A DNA stretch of 64,000 bases from Beroe forskalii. Lineage: Eukaryota > Ctenophora > Nuda > Beroida > Beroidae. Shown here one piece after another: positions 13,155 through 24,180 of the stretch (positions are counted from its first letter, which is position 1; the number at the start of each line of letters is the position of its first letter). Made by a program: the position numbers and the translations under genes. The notes under the pieces are model-generated. The model worked only from the letters and a program-made list of their open reading frames with translations. It had not been told where the DNA came from and did not search any database. The stretch spans positions 310,001-374,000 of the forward strand of contig WFMF01000043.1 of NCBI GenBank assembly GCA_011033025.1. The letters are read 5' to 3'.

Positions 13155-15170
13155 TAGGCTTTCCATTATCGGTAACAAATTTTTTATCTAGATAAACCGA
13201 TAATTATTTCGGTTTTATCTAGATAAAATTTTTATCTAGATAAAATCTATCAGTTTTTAAAAACTTTTTTGCCACTGTCAATCTGGTTACTTTCGCTAAA
13301 TATACGTCAGTCTGATATCATGGTGATTGTTGATACACCCGACTGGCGTTAGTGAAAAGTGAGACAATTGTTATTGATAACACTGTGTCCAAAAATTGTT
13401 AATGATACGTAATAGTGGTGCTTCCGATTGGTATCAGAGTTCATCCAGGTTGATATCATTGATTTGTCAGTGTTAAACTGATGCAATTCATCCGTCAGAA
13501 CGGTATTAGGAATACTATACAGCAGACTAGGTCAGAGATGCGCCCGAAAGGTATCAATCATGCATCAGATTGGTGTCAGTGATACGGCAGACTGGTGTCA
13601 GTGATAAGTCACACTGCCAGACTGGTGTCATTGATACGGCAGACTGGTGTCAGTGATAAGTCAGACTGGTGTCAGTGATACGGCAGACAGGTGTCAGTGA
13701 TAAGTCACACTGCCAGACTGGTGTCATTGATAAGTCACACTGCCAGACTGGTGTCATTGATATGGCAGACTGGTGTCAGTGTTAAGTCAGACTGGTGTCA
13801 GTGATACGGCAGACAGGTGTCAGTGATACGGCAGACTGGTGTCAGTGATACGGCAGACTGGTGACAGTGATACAGCAGACTGGTGTCAGTGATACAGCAG
13901 ACTGGTGTCAGTGGTACGGCAGACTGGTGTCAGCAGTCAGTGATAAGTCAGACTGGTGACAGTGATACGGCAGACTGGTGTCAGTGATAATTCACACTGC
14001 CAGACTGGTGTCATTGATACGGCAGACTGGTGTCAGTGATCAGTCAGACTGGTGTCAGTGATACAGCAGACTCGTGTCAGTGATAAGGCAGACTGGTGTC
14101 AGTAATACGGCAGACTGGTGTCAGTGATAAGTCAGACTGGTGTCAGTGATACGGCAGACTGGTGTCAGTGATACGGCAGACTGATGTCAGTGATACGGCA
14201 GACTGGTGTCAGTGATACAACAGACTGATGTCAGTGATACGGCAGACTGGTGTCAGTGATACGGCAGACTGGTGTCAGTGAAACGGCAGACTGGTGTCAG
14301 TGATACGGCAGACTGGTGTCAGTGATAAGTCATACTGCCAAACTGGTTTCATTGATACGGCAGACTGGTGTCAGTGATAAGTCAGACTGGTGTCAGTGAT
14401 ACGGCAGACTGGTGTCAGTGATACGGCAGACTGGTGTCAGTGATACGGCAGACTGGTGTCAGTGATAAGTCAGACTGGTGTCAGTGATACGGCAGACTGG
14501 TGTCAGTGATAAGGCAGACTGGTGTCAGTGATACGGCACACTGGTGTCAGTGATACGGCAGACTGATGTCAGTGATACGGCAGACTGGTGTCAGTGATAC
14601 GGCAGACTGATGTCAGTGATACGGCAGACTGGTGTCAGTGATACGGCAGACTGGTGTCAGTGAAACGGCAGACTGGTGTCAGTGAAGCGGCAGACTGGTG
14701 TCAGTGATCGGCAGACTGGTGTCAGTGATACTGCAGACTGGTTTCAGTCATCTATAGCAGATTGTTAGTATCTGTAATACGTCTGGCCAATGTTAAATAT
14801 CTGATGTGTGTCTGTGACACGACAGAATAGTGTCACTGGTGCCAGTTTTGTGCCGGTATCAGTTATCAATTAAACAAGTATCAGTAATACATCAGGATAG
14901 TTTCAACTATACATCAAATAGGTGTCTGTGGTATGTCAGACTGGTGTTGGTGATTGGTCAGAAAGGTACCAGTGACATGCTTGACTGGTGGCAGTGATCC
15001 TTCAGACTGGTGAAAGTTGAAACCAGTCCAATTTTACAAGCACTTTTCAACGCCAGCTATTTTGCTATTTTATCTAGATGAAAATAATTTTTATCTAGAT
15101 AAACCGATAATTTATTTTGACGAATTATCGGAGATAATTATCGGTTTCGATTATCGGACTGGAAAGCCTA
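13155..15170. mobile_element. Non-autonomous TIR transposon with minisatellite core (hAT-like)
   Basis: A 2016-bp element flanked by a perfect 8-bp direct repeat ATCAACAC (13147-13154 and 15171-15178). It begins TAGGCTTTCCA and ends with the reverse complement TGGAAAGCCTA. Just inside each end are copies of the palindrome TTTATCTAGATAAA and of CCGATAAT, as expected of sub-terminal transposase-binding sites. An 8-bp duplication with short TIRs is typical of the hAT superfamily; that assignment is inference. No transposase ORF is present. The interior is almost entirely 22-bp tandem repeats. It stops 77 bp before the ST7 start codon. Confidence 0.85.
13555..14745. repeat. Minisatellite, 22-bp unit, about 53 copies
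   Basis: Consensus unit CAGACTGGTGTCAGTGATAC plus GG, repeated head to tail with single-base variants. A longer variant unit inserts AAGTCACACTGC. Decayed units extend on both sides towards the TIRs. It forms the core of the element 13155-15170. Confidence 0.95.
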
Positions 15171-15247
15171 ATCAACACAGATGTGTCATTTTCTTTCTTC
15201 ATCACATTACTTCTTGTCATTTACGGAATTGATTTTTTTAGTTCATT

Positions 15248-18113
15248 ATGACTGGTAACAAGGGTGTTGTGTCAGATACCTTAGATACACTAAGTTTCTG
15301 GGTGAGCTGGTCATGGACTTATCTGCTCATGCTATGGTTTCTTCTGATCATGTTCTTGATTTGGTTCCTGAGGTATGTACTAATTGATTGAATTGTCTTA
15401 ATTAATATCTATAATGAGATGAAGATAGCAGGGATGGAGGAATTCAGCTTGCTAGCTTGATTCAAAGCTGGGAGTTTTAGGCACATTTATGATCTTTTCA
15501 TATGGCTGCTCATTCTCAATGTTTAGGCAGTGTATTTTGAAATGATTTACTCACTGTTGGGTTCCCTAGTTCATCTACTATGAACTAGGGAAGCATAATG
15601 ATCTATAATTTATTACGCTGCTTGGAGCAGTGTGCAACCATTCATTATGCTTATAGTCAATGATATTGCCATGTTTTGAAATGACCTGTGTTTGAAAAGA
15701 CCCTCATTTTAACATTTGACTGGGACAGCCCAGTGCATAATTCAGTTGATGAGCATGTCAAAAGTACCAACCTTTGAGTTCAAACAGTGGCCTCATAATA
15801 TTGCAATTTGCACATCAGGGCTTTTGGCCAAACATATGTGTATTAATCTCACAGTTTGTATTATTTACTTTTTACTAAACCCTTCATAATCAAATATCAA
15901 TCACCACCTATAAAATTTCCTTTCAGGGCTCCACTGAGGTTACATGAGAACATAGACCAGTTAGGATTTTTCATGAATAGTCTCACACCAAAGTTTTATG
16001 TTGCATTAACTGGAACATCTTCTGTTATATCTGGAATTATTCTCGTCTTTGAGTGGTGGTAAGAAAATTTTTAAATTGGATGATCCATGTGAAATGCTTT
16101 TATAGATAATCAACTTTGATTGCAGACTTTATTTATAAGCATTATTAAGAGCTAGCTACCAAATAAATATAGATTCAAAAGCGACAATTTTTGTTTTGTA
16201 AGAAATTAATCAAAAATACCCTGAGGCTACTTCTACTAAATGTAAGAGGGATCTACAAGAGATCCAGACCCTGAGGCTAGAAATTGTGAAAAATAAGAAA
16301 CTTTAGCCTAGACTTATTGAGCTTTTTTGGCTTGATTGTATTCAATACTAAGATGAATATTTCCATTACAAAAAAGTTGTTTTCAGGTATTTTCACAAGA
16401 ATGGTAATTCTCTGATAGAGCAACTTGCTTTGACATATGTTGCACCATTCATTGGAGGTATTGATTTACCAGAAAAGCCTGCACAAAGTGAATGCAAAGT
16501 ATGGAGAAATCCAATGAACCTGATAAGGGGCTGTGAATACTTCAAATTCATGCAGGTTTATCATCAGTGTCATCCTATTTATACCATCATACAATATTTT
16601 TGCACAATATTGCTATTGCATATATGAAGTAAAGTGGTACTTTTAAGATCTATCCAGGTCTATCTATGGAAAACTTATTTGATTTGAGAAATCTGTGGTT
16701 AAATATTATATTTTATGTTTTATTATTCATTAGTTACAATAGAACACTTATGTAACATGTGTGCATATGAATCAATTGAATCGAGGATCAATAAAGACAT
16801 GTAATAAAGTATCTTTAATCTTTACCTATTGATTCCCCGTTTAATGATTGATGCATGTGCACATGATAATAAAATAATAGATACACTTCTATCTTCTGCA
16901 GGTTACTGGAAACAGTCCTTTAACTCATTATGATATGAACCTGACATCACAAGATCAGCAGATGTTCTTTTGTGCTGATGTTGTTGGAGCTGGGGATAAA
17001 TCAGATGAACTAATGGCAGAAGCATGGAGGACAGTTAACACTGAACAAAGGATAAATCTAGCTCTTCAAGCAATAACTGCTAACTCCAACTGTGCCTCTG
17101 CTTACATCATGCTTGCTGAAGAGTGTGCTGCAACTGTTCCAGAAGCTGACAAATATTTCAGGCAAGCTTTGAAGATTGCTGATAATAACATCAGAAAATT
17201 TGTTTCAATACCATCCCATGATGCCAAAGCAAACAGTTTGCACAGAAGGGACATAAATATCTGTGTATATGCCCGTAGGAGAGTTGCAATGTGTCTGAGA
17301 AAAATGGGGAAGCTCAAGGAGTGTATTAAAATAACTAGGGAGCTAATAAAGGAATTCCCAATGATGAGTGTCCTTCACATTCATGAAAATCTTATTGAGG
17401 CACTCTTAGCCCAGAAAGCTTATAATGAAGTGCAGCTATTATTAACTAAATATGATGATCTTGCATTACCCAAGTCGGCTGTGATATGTTATAGTGCAGC
17501 TTTGCTGAAAATCAGGCCTGTTTGTGACAAATTCTTTGCAGATGTTACCATAAAAAAGGGACTAACTTCAGTTCAGTTTACTGCAGTTGAAGCTTTGCAG
17601 AGGGCAGTTGAATTTAATCCTCATGTTCCTCAATATTTACTTGAAGAGAAACCAATAATTCTACCTCCTGAGCACTTGCTAAAAAGGGGTGATTCAGAGG
17701 CAGTGGCATATGCATTTTACCACGCAGCTCACTGGAAGGAGGTGCCTGGGTCTGTTAAGTTTCTTGAGTGTTTCTGGAAAGATACATTCAAAATGATTCC
17801 TTTTCCACTTGAAAAAGGAAAATTATTCCACCCATATACTAGTGGTACAGAAGAAACAGATAGAGATTTACTTGCACTTTTTCATGATGTTTCAGTTTAT
17901 CCTAAAAAAGAGCTTCCCTTTTTCCTAGTATTCACTGCAGGACTGTGTCTATTCACATTGTCCCTTGCTTTACTTACTCATTTTTATCCTATTCATATGG
18001 GTGAATTTGCTAGAATTGCACTAGAATACTTTGCTACACCATTTGCTGTCATAGCTGAACAGTTACAGGCATTATTGCCACAGCAGATTTGGAATCTGTT
18101 AACACGTGCATAG
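15248..18113 (+). CDS. ST7: ST7 (suppressor of tumorigenicity 7) homologue
   Basis: Four exons: 15248-15372, 15927-16058, 16387-16555, 16902-18113, giving 545 residues in consistent phase; vertebrate ST7 is about 550-585. ST7 proteins are multi-pass membrane proteins proposed to affect growth control and extracellular-matrix gene expression; their biochemistry is poorly known. Family blocks are very clear: [18 protein letters not shown] (first membrane segment, residues about 18-41), [14 protein letters not shown] then FEWWYF (second segment), [74 protein letters not shown] and [20 protein letters not shown] near the C-terminal hydrophobic segment. The central part has TPR-like helices. The ATG is the first Met after an in-frame TAG. 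A polypyrimidine-AG lies six bases upstream of it, suggesting a 5'UTR or trans-splice acceptor. The promoter region is interrupted by the minisatellite transposon. Confidence 0.97.
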
Positions 18114-18349
18114 CAATTACCACTAACCTGATGTGCTGATTCAATATGGTAGATAATATCATATCCTACTAAATCATGTTTCTATCAGTCCTGATTTGTG
18201 CTCATTTTGTAATTTCACATTGAAATTGCTAATTTTCGATGACTAAACTCTCAAGCCCTATGTCATGATTTTATTAGAATGCCTGTGATAGAGAAAGAAG
18301 AACAATACTTGCCATATTGATTGACAAGGACATTTGGATTTATAATACT

Positions 18350-19362
18350 ACTAGCAGGCCCGTTGGGCCTGCAAATACACAGCTCACTCGGCGCTGCTAC
18401 GCAGCACCTCGTTCGCAAATTTGAAACACTTTAACTCATTATTATTGAATACTTTTTACCGCATCAAAAACTCCAATCAAGTCAAAAGTTACGGATCACC
18501 GAAATTAAAATAGCATTTAACAGAAATGAATGCGCGCAGGACCAAATAATAAGCTCTCAAATGATTACTGCTCGCATACCACCAAGGAAACATGTCGGCC
18601 AATGTTTCTGGAAGGGTATGGTCGGGCATATATGTCCTCCAATCCTGTGTGTTGGGGGCACTACGGGGGCTTTAGTAAGCCTTCCGTCAACTATCTATCT
18701 ATCTATCTAAGCTCTCAAAAAGTTTATGAAGGAGCAGAATTTACCATTATCCGTTGATTACTTTTAGCAATGCTGGACCGTGAAAGTTTTGATCATTCTT
18801 ATTTGCTCTTGTAGGATGAATTTAAATCTGAAAATTAAAACCGAGTATCGTACTCATAGTGAACGTTGAATCAAAGCATTAATTCACGCCAAGAGCAGTA
18901 TTCCAAAATCGCAATGTCCTATGCCCAAATTCGATTCAATTTGATTTTGATTTTGTTCAATTTTAAATTGCTCTAATTTCATATTTTCCGTTACCATCAA
19001 CTCAGCATTGATTTAAATCGACCGACGTCTGCCACAGATTTATGAAGAGATGCTATCGGAAATAGCCTCCACGATGCCAGCCATACCCATTCTCTATTTC
19101 CAGATCTTGAATTTCAAATGAAAAACAGTAAACGCACCGTTCTTTCAAACGCTACAATGCAGCTTCCAACAACGTATCAGAAAGCACTCGCATAGAACTG
19201 ATCATAATCTGCACGTGCAGAATACGTGTATCCATAGCAACGGTGCAACTTAGCCCAGTGTAGCCTTCGTTTCTCTTGATATTTTCTTGGCAAGCTCAAA
19301 TTTAAACTGTGCGCCCGCACAAACAGACATTATTCACGTGCTCTTACGAAATTATATATAAG
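18350..19362 (+). repeat. Unclassified interspersed element, copy 1 (with nested insert)
   Basis: Starts ACTAGCAGGCCCGTTGGGCC and ends GAAATTATATATAAG, where copy 2 begins immediately. The first 110 bp match copy 2 at about 90%. A short palindromic GGCCCNNTGGGCC motif marks the left end. No ORF was found. An insertion at 18562-18708 interrupts it. A related motif in reverse orientation (GCCCAGTGGGCTTAGCTACT) occurs at 22497-22516. Confidence 0.65.
18562..18708 (+). mobile_element. Short retroposed insert (SINE or LINE 3' fragment)
   Basis: A 147-bp insert with an 11-bp target duplication AAGCTCTCAAA (18551-18561 and 18709-18719), ending in a (CTAT)n tail. A target duplication plus a simple-repeat tail indicates target-primed reverse transcription. 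Family not recognised. Confidence 0.75.
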
Positions 19363-19654
19363 ACTAGCAGGCCCGCTGGGCCAGCAAATACACAGCTCAC
19401 TCGGCGCTGCTACGCAGCACCTCGTTCGCAAGTTTCAAAACAACTAAACACTTTTTACCGCATCAAAAAACTCCGATCCGTTCAAAAGTTACGCGGAGCA
19501 ACGTAATCAAAACACCGTTAACAGAAATGAGCGCGCGCAATTCTCCGTGCACGTGTCACCATGGTTACCAGCACAAATCGTAATGCGCGCGTGTTCCGAA
19601 GATGTTTCCGCCGTTACGACAAACAGAAAAACAGAGGTTGTGAAATTATATAAG
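19363..19654 (+). repeat. Unclassified interspersed element, copy 2
   Basis: Head-to-tail with copy 1. It shares the start ACTAGCAGGCCCG and the end GAAATTATATAAG, and is shorter (about 290 bp). Several GCGCGC stretches. No coding potential seen. Confidence 0.6.
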
Positions 19655-20020
19655 AGATTACTGATTCTTTTGTTCTTGAACAAATGAAAGAAATTTCATG
19701 ATTGTATTTTATTATCTGCATTCATTTGAATTGAATCCCCCTGGGATGAATAATATTTTGTCAAATATTATGTTTATTTATTTGAAATGACTGTTATTAA
19801 ATGATTTAATTAATTGTAGCATGGTTATAAGTTTTCATTTCTTCACTCCTTTATCTCAGTATCTCAATCAAATTGACAAAATTATTAAATCCCTGTTAGC
19901 CAGTTGTTCCTTATTGCATCTACAGTTGGTACCAACCTACTCTAACTAAAACAAAACTTAATAAGCAACAAGGATTAAATCGAATTTCATATTGAATCTA
20001 AATTGCCCAAAATTTACAGG

Positions 20021-21925
20021 ATGGGTGCTGAGATATTTGCTGTTGAACTAGTTGTTGTCTTCATACTGGTATGTATTCTCCTCCATCGACATGGCAATAT
20101 AAGAACACTCCAGCCTGCTGTAACAGCATCAGTTCTCATAGCTTGGTGGTTCTCCTTTGTAATCGTATTTGTAGTCCCAGTTGATGTGAGTGATGTGTTT
20201 TATGAAAGATGTCTTTCCCAACACTGTGGTGATATGCAGAACATCACCAAGAACTGTTCCAGTGCATGTAACAGGCCAATGAGTTATCTGCCCAAGCAGT
20301 ATCTGGAGATCTTTTGGAATGTTGTGTTCTGGTCAAGTCAGCTACTGACATGGATAATCCTTCCTTTATTATCATCATATGTTGCTGCTGGTGAGTTTAC
20401 TATTGGTGGTAAAATCAAGAAAGCACTTATTGAAAATGCTGTTATCTATGGTACCCTCGGGATTTTATTTGGCATACTTCTCATTTATGTTGTGGCAAGC
20501 AAGCATTTAGATGGTGAAGCTATCAAGGTGCTTTGTATCACCTCAAGTAACACATGGGGTTTACTGGTTCTCATATTCCTGATGGGTTATGGCTTGGTGC
20601 AAGTTCCCAGATCCTTGTGGGAAAGGAGCTCATACTCAGAATTACTAACACAGAAGCGATTTGATGTCAGCAAAATAAAGATCGAATTGGAAGAGGCTCA
20701 AGAAAAACTATCTGAAATTTTAGAAGAAGTTCGACACATAAATACCTTAGTATCAAGATCAAATGAACTGAGAAAGTTTGTAAACATAATTATATCAAAG
20801 TGTCCAACTTTGCAAAGTGAAGATTTAGCCAACATTAACTATGATGATTATGCACAGGGTCGTGAAGACATTACTATAAGTCGCTCCAACCTTGTGTCTA
20901 TCCACGCTAAAGTCATATCAGCTCATAATAATAAGCACCGGTGCCAGGTGATCTGGGATAGGACAGTTACAGAAGGACTTGATCTGGAGGACTGGGTAAG
21001 GATGAAGAACAAAGATCATATATCAGATTCTACTTTGGAGTCTTTGAGCTTCTACTTCCAGGTCTATGTTGTTCCACTACTACTGAAGGTCATAGCTTGC
21101 ATGTTTGCTTTAATTTCTCTTGTTGTGGTGTGGAGTGAGATGGTTTTCTCAGTGAAAAGTCCAACTCTATCAGTCTGTGCATTGTTGGTACACGTTGTTA
21201 AAAGCCCTGGCGCAGTAGTTTTAGTGTGCATTGGATTCATCAGTTACATGTGCCTCTGTGCATACTACACAATATTCAAACTCCGCTTATTCAACTATTA
21301 TTACATGGCCCCTGCACAGCAAACGGATGACTACTCACTTTTGTTTTCTGCCACAGTCTTGTCCCGTCTTACCACGCCACTGTCTTTGAATTTCATCAGT
21401 CTCATTCACATGGACCCAAGATTTAACAGTGAAGTCCAAACTGCATTCAATTCTATCATGGGAAGCTTTGAGGTGATACCCTTTATTGCTAAAGGATTCA
21501 ATGTTTACTACCCTATTCTTATTGCCCTCATTGGTCTGGCAACATTACTGAAGCTGGGTACTAGATGTATGGCATTCCTGGGTTTCCAGACCTTTGTGTC
21601 TGACGATGAAATCAGCATGGATTATGTGGAGGAAGGAAAACAGCTTCTAACTCGAGAAAGAAGAGCAAGAGAGCGAGGGGAAGCAAAGAGTGAGCAGAGA
21701 AATCATTCAAGAAACAGCTCAAAACCTGCATCATCTGGTGGCAGGTATGAGAATAAAAAGCTTCTCAGCAAGAATTCCACTGGAGAAAACTCTTTGTTTG
21801 ATAATGATCGAGCAAGGTTACTGGAATCTGAAGATTATGATCCCAACTCTTTGCTTGATACTGTTCCTTCAACTTCAAGTCTTAATAGAAAGAAAACGAC
21901 ATCCTCATTATTTGATGATGTATGA
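20021..21925 (+). CDS. LMBRD2: LMBR1 domain-containing protein 2 homologue
   Basis: 634 residues in one exon. LMBRD2 is a multi-pass membrane protein of the LMBR1-like family, reported in connection with beta-2-adrenergic receptor signalling. Visible family blocks: an N-terminal segment with ILLHRHGNIR, VVPVDVSDVFYERC, YLEIFWNVVFWSSQLLTWII, KIKKALIENAVIYGTLGILF, MGYGLVQVPRSLWERSSYSE, then a coiled coil (residues about 218-250: IELEEAQEKLSEILEEVRHI), later RLFNYYYMAPAQQTDDYSLL, LTTPLSLNFISLIHMDP and LGTRCMAFLGFQTF, and an arginine-rich, serine-rich cytosolic tail ending SLFDDV. About nine membrane segments. The ATG follows TTTACAG by one base, so the 5'UTR is probably joined there by cis- or trans-splicing. 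An AATAAA lies at 22098-22103. Confidence 0.95.
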   Translation: MGAEIFAVELVVVFILVCILLHRHGNIRTLQPAVTASVLIAWWFSFVIVFVVPVDVSDVFYERCLSQHCGDMQNITKNCSSACNRPMSYLPKQYLEIFWNVVFWSSQLLTWIILPLLSSYVAAGEFTIGGKIKKALIENAVIYGTLGILFGILLIYVVASKHLDGEAIKVLCITSSNTWGLLVLIFLMGYGLVQVPRSLWERSSYSELLTQKRFDVSKIKIELEEAQEKLSEILEEVRHINTLVSRSNELRKFVNIIISKCPTLQSEDLANINYDDYAQGREDITISRSNLVSIHAKVISAHNNKHRCQVIWDRTVTEGLDLEDWVRMKNKDHISDSTLESLSFYFQVYVVPLLLKVIACMFALISLVVVWSEMVFSVKSPTLSVCALLVHVVKSPGAVVLVCIGFISYMCLCAYYTIFKLRLFNYYYMAPAQQTDDYSLLFSATVLSRLTTPLSLNFISLIHMDPRFNSEVQTAFNSIMGSFEVIPFIAKGFNVYYPILIALIGLATLLKLGTRCMAFLGFQTFVSDDEISMDYVEEGKQLLTRERRARERGEAKSEQRNHSRNSSKPASSGGRYENKKLLSKNSTGENSLFDNDRARLLESEDYDPNSLLDTVPSTSSLNRKKTTSSLFDDV

Positions 21926-24180
21926 ACGTTCCATGCTCAAAAAACTTTGTTCTTGCTTAGTTTCATGAAATGATACAGCAATTTGATGCAGCTGGATATG
22001 CAGTTAAGATTATAGAATCGTAAATAAGTAGAATCATCGTGTACTAGACTATTGAATACTGATTTGTTTAATCGGACAATTAATTAATGTACATATCAAT
22101 AAAGTTACAACAGGGGTACTTAATTTTCATGATTTCTACTTTATTTCGTAAACAAAAAGTTTAAAGCATGCAAGAATCTATTTCACGTTTTCCAAGATAA
22201 AGCTTGTTGCAGTAATGAGTGAAGCTAAATTAAGTTGTTATGATTATTGCTATGTATTCTAATTGTAACTGCCAATTTAAATGTCTGGACTTAAATCATT
22301 CAAACTATGATCGTTTTTAGATCTGAAAACTCCACTGCTTTTAATCTTATTAAAAGTGGAAGTTCTAACGTTTCTCAGAATATTGTCAATTTCAATTCTA
22401 ATTTATTGCCAATCAAAGATATAAAGTATCTATTTTCCATTCTTCTCAGTCATGAAATGATTGGATAGCCCTCTTTATCGGTCAATTTAACACCAAGCCC
22501 AGTGGGCTTAGCTACTAATATAATTTGAAATAAACCACTATATAAGTGAATATATACACAACATTTTTGTGGCAGGCTGGCATACTGTATCGTTTATTAT
22601 TTATTTAAACATGTTATTTATTTAAAATATAGTTTTTGTTTTCTTTGATTGATGATTATCCCAAGTTTTTGATTTGTTTGTTTTTACTACTATTAGAGTG
22701 TCTGATAGCATGCATAATAAAATGTACCCTAAAATTATACGATATTGACAAACAAATACTCTAAAATGATCAGTGAGACGAATTAAATGAACTAAAATCC
22801 ATTCTATTGGCCATCCCTGGCAAATGCATATCCCAAAATCGTGTTTACCAAAATATCAGGGGTGACCCCCATCTCTTAAAATATTCTAACATAAGTATGG
22901 ATGCCTGACTCCAGGCAGCACACAACCGTAGACTGCAAAATGAAGTGACAATTAACATTAATTGTTTTAATCAAGTCTTAAATGATTTCATTCATTCATA
23001 AAAATTCACATGACACTTCAGAGCTTTGATATCATTGTAATCCACGCCCTGAGTACCTATATAATGTACTCCTCTGTACACTGCAGTAGAGATACGTGTA
23101 ATTTTAGGTGTGAGTAACATATACTTTGTAATTTAATACGGTTTTATGGCTTACACATGTCTTAAGCCTGTTATCATTTGTCATTGTACCTACTACTTGT
23201 TGCCCTGTACTGTATGTGCATCTTCGAAAAAACTTTTTCTTTTTCCGAAAATTTTCGAGGAATTTATATCAGATTTTCTAACGTCTGGATTATATTATTG
23301 TTCAATGATTTTCAAAAAACCATGAAAAAGCCATGAAATTATATCATCTCTCCAAGAATTTATTAGCGGAACTGAAGCTGTAATCAGATATTATGAACCG
23401 TGAACATTTGGACAGGTTTGATAACATTAATGGCATGATCGACATTTGGCATCCTTCCAAATGTATTAGGGCAGACGGTGATAAGAAAATAAACAAAATT
23501 TCGTCATGTAAAACCAGGCGTTCAAATTTTTTATCTTAAAAAAATGTACGTGTTTAAGCTTGAAGTTAATAAATAAGACGATACTATCCATTTTTCACTA
23601 CGTCACTACGTCTTGACAGTTTAATGATGCCTTGCAACTTTATTGTTCTCAATATTGCAGCGCCAGTGTCATGTCATTTGCAATAGTAGAGCGCAGCAAA
23701 ATTTTACTATTGTATTGTACATTATTGTTTGGTTTAGAATTTCATTGCACAATGTACAATCATGTGAAAATCATATATTACCGTTATTACTTATCATTAT
23801 GTTGTTTATCCCTGATCGTTCCTTTTAAAATCTAGGGCCTGCGGGTCAGTATTCAAATTTCAAGAAAATGACGCTTAATAATGACTGTTAATCATATTGT
23901 TAATATTAATATTGAGTTGTTTTGTGATGTTATTTTAATGTGATGAATTTCGCTAAAAACCTATGCTTTATTCTCATTGATCAATCTACAGGATTTAATT
24001 TGTTGCCTCTGGTCCAAATGTTTGTATTGATAAAAGAATGTCTGTACAGCGATGTTCCTGTACCGAGTTTTCTTACTAACTTATTATTGAACTCCTTGTT
24101 CAAGCTTGTTTCTTCTCAAAACTGCACTGAAATACAGTTGCACCGCCCAGGCTGTAGCAATGGTCATGTAACTGCACGAA
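21926..24180. other. Intergenic region LMBRD2 to ArfGAP gene
   Basis: Holds the LMBRD2 3'UTR with AATAAA at 22098-22103, then AT-rich sequence with no supported gene. The ArfGAP 5'UTR lies at the right end, with a tiny upstream ORF (ATG GTC ATG TAA) just before the start codon. Confidence 0.5.

Noticed and set aside
13555..14745. CRISPR-like array
   Set aside because: The 22-bp units are contiguous with no unique spacers, and the genome is eukaryotic; it is a minisatellite.
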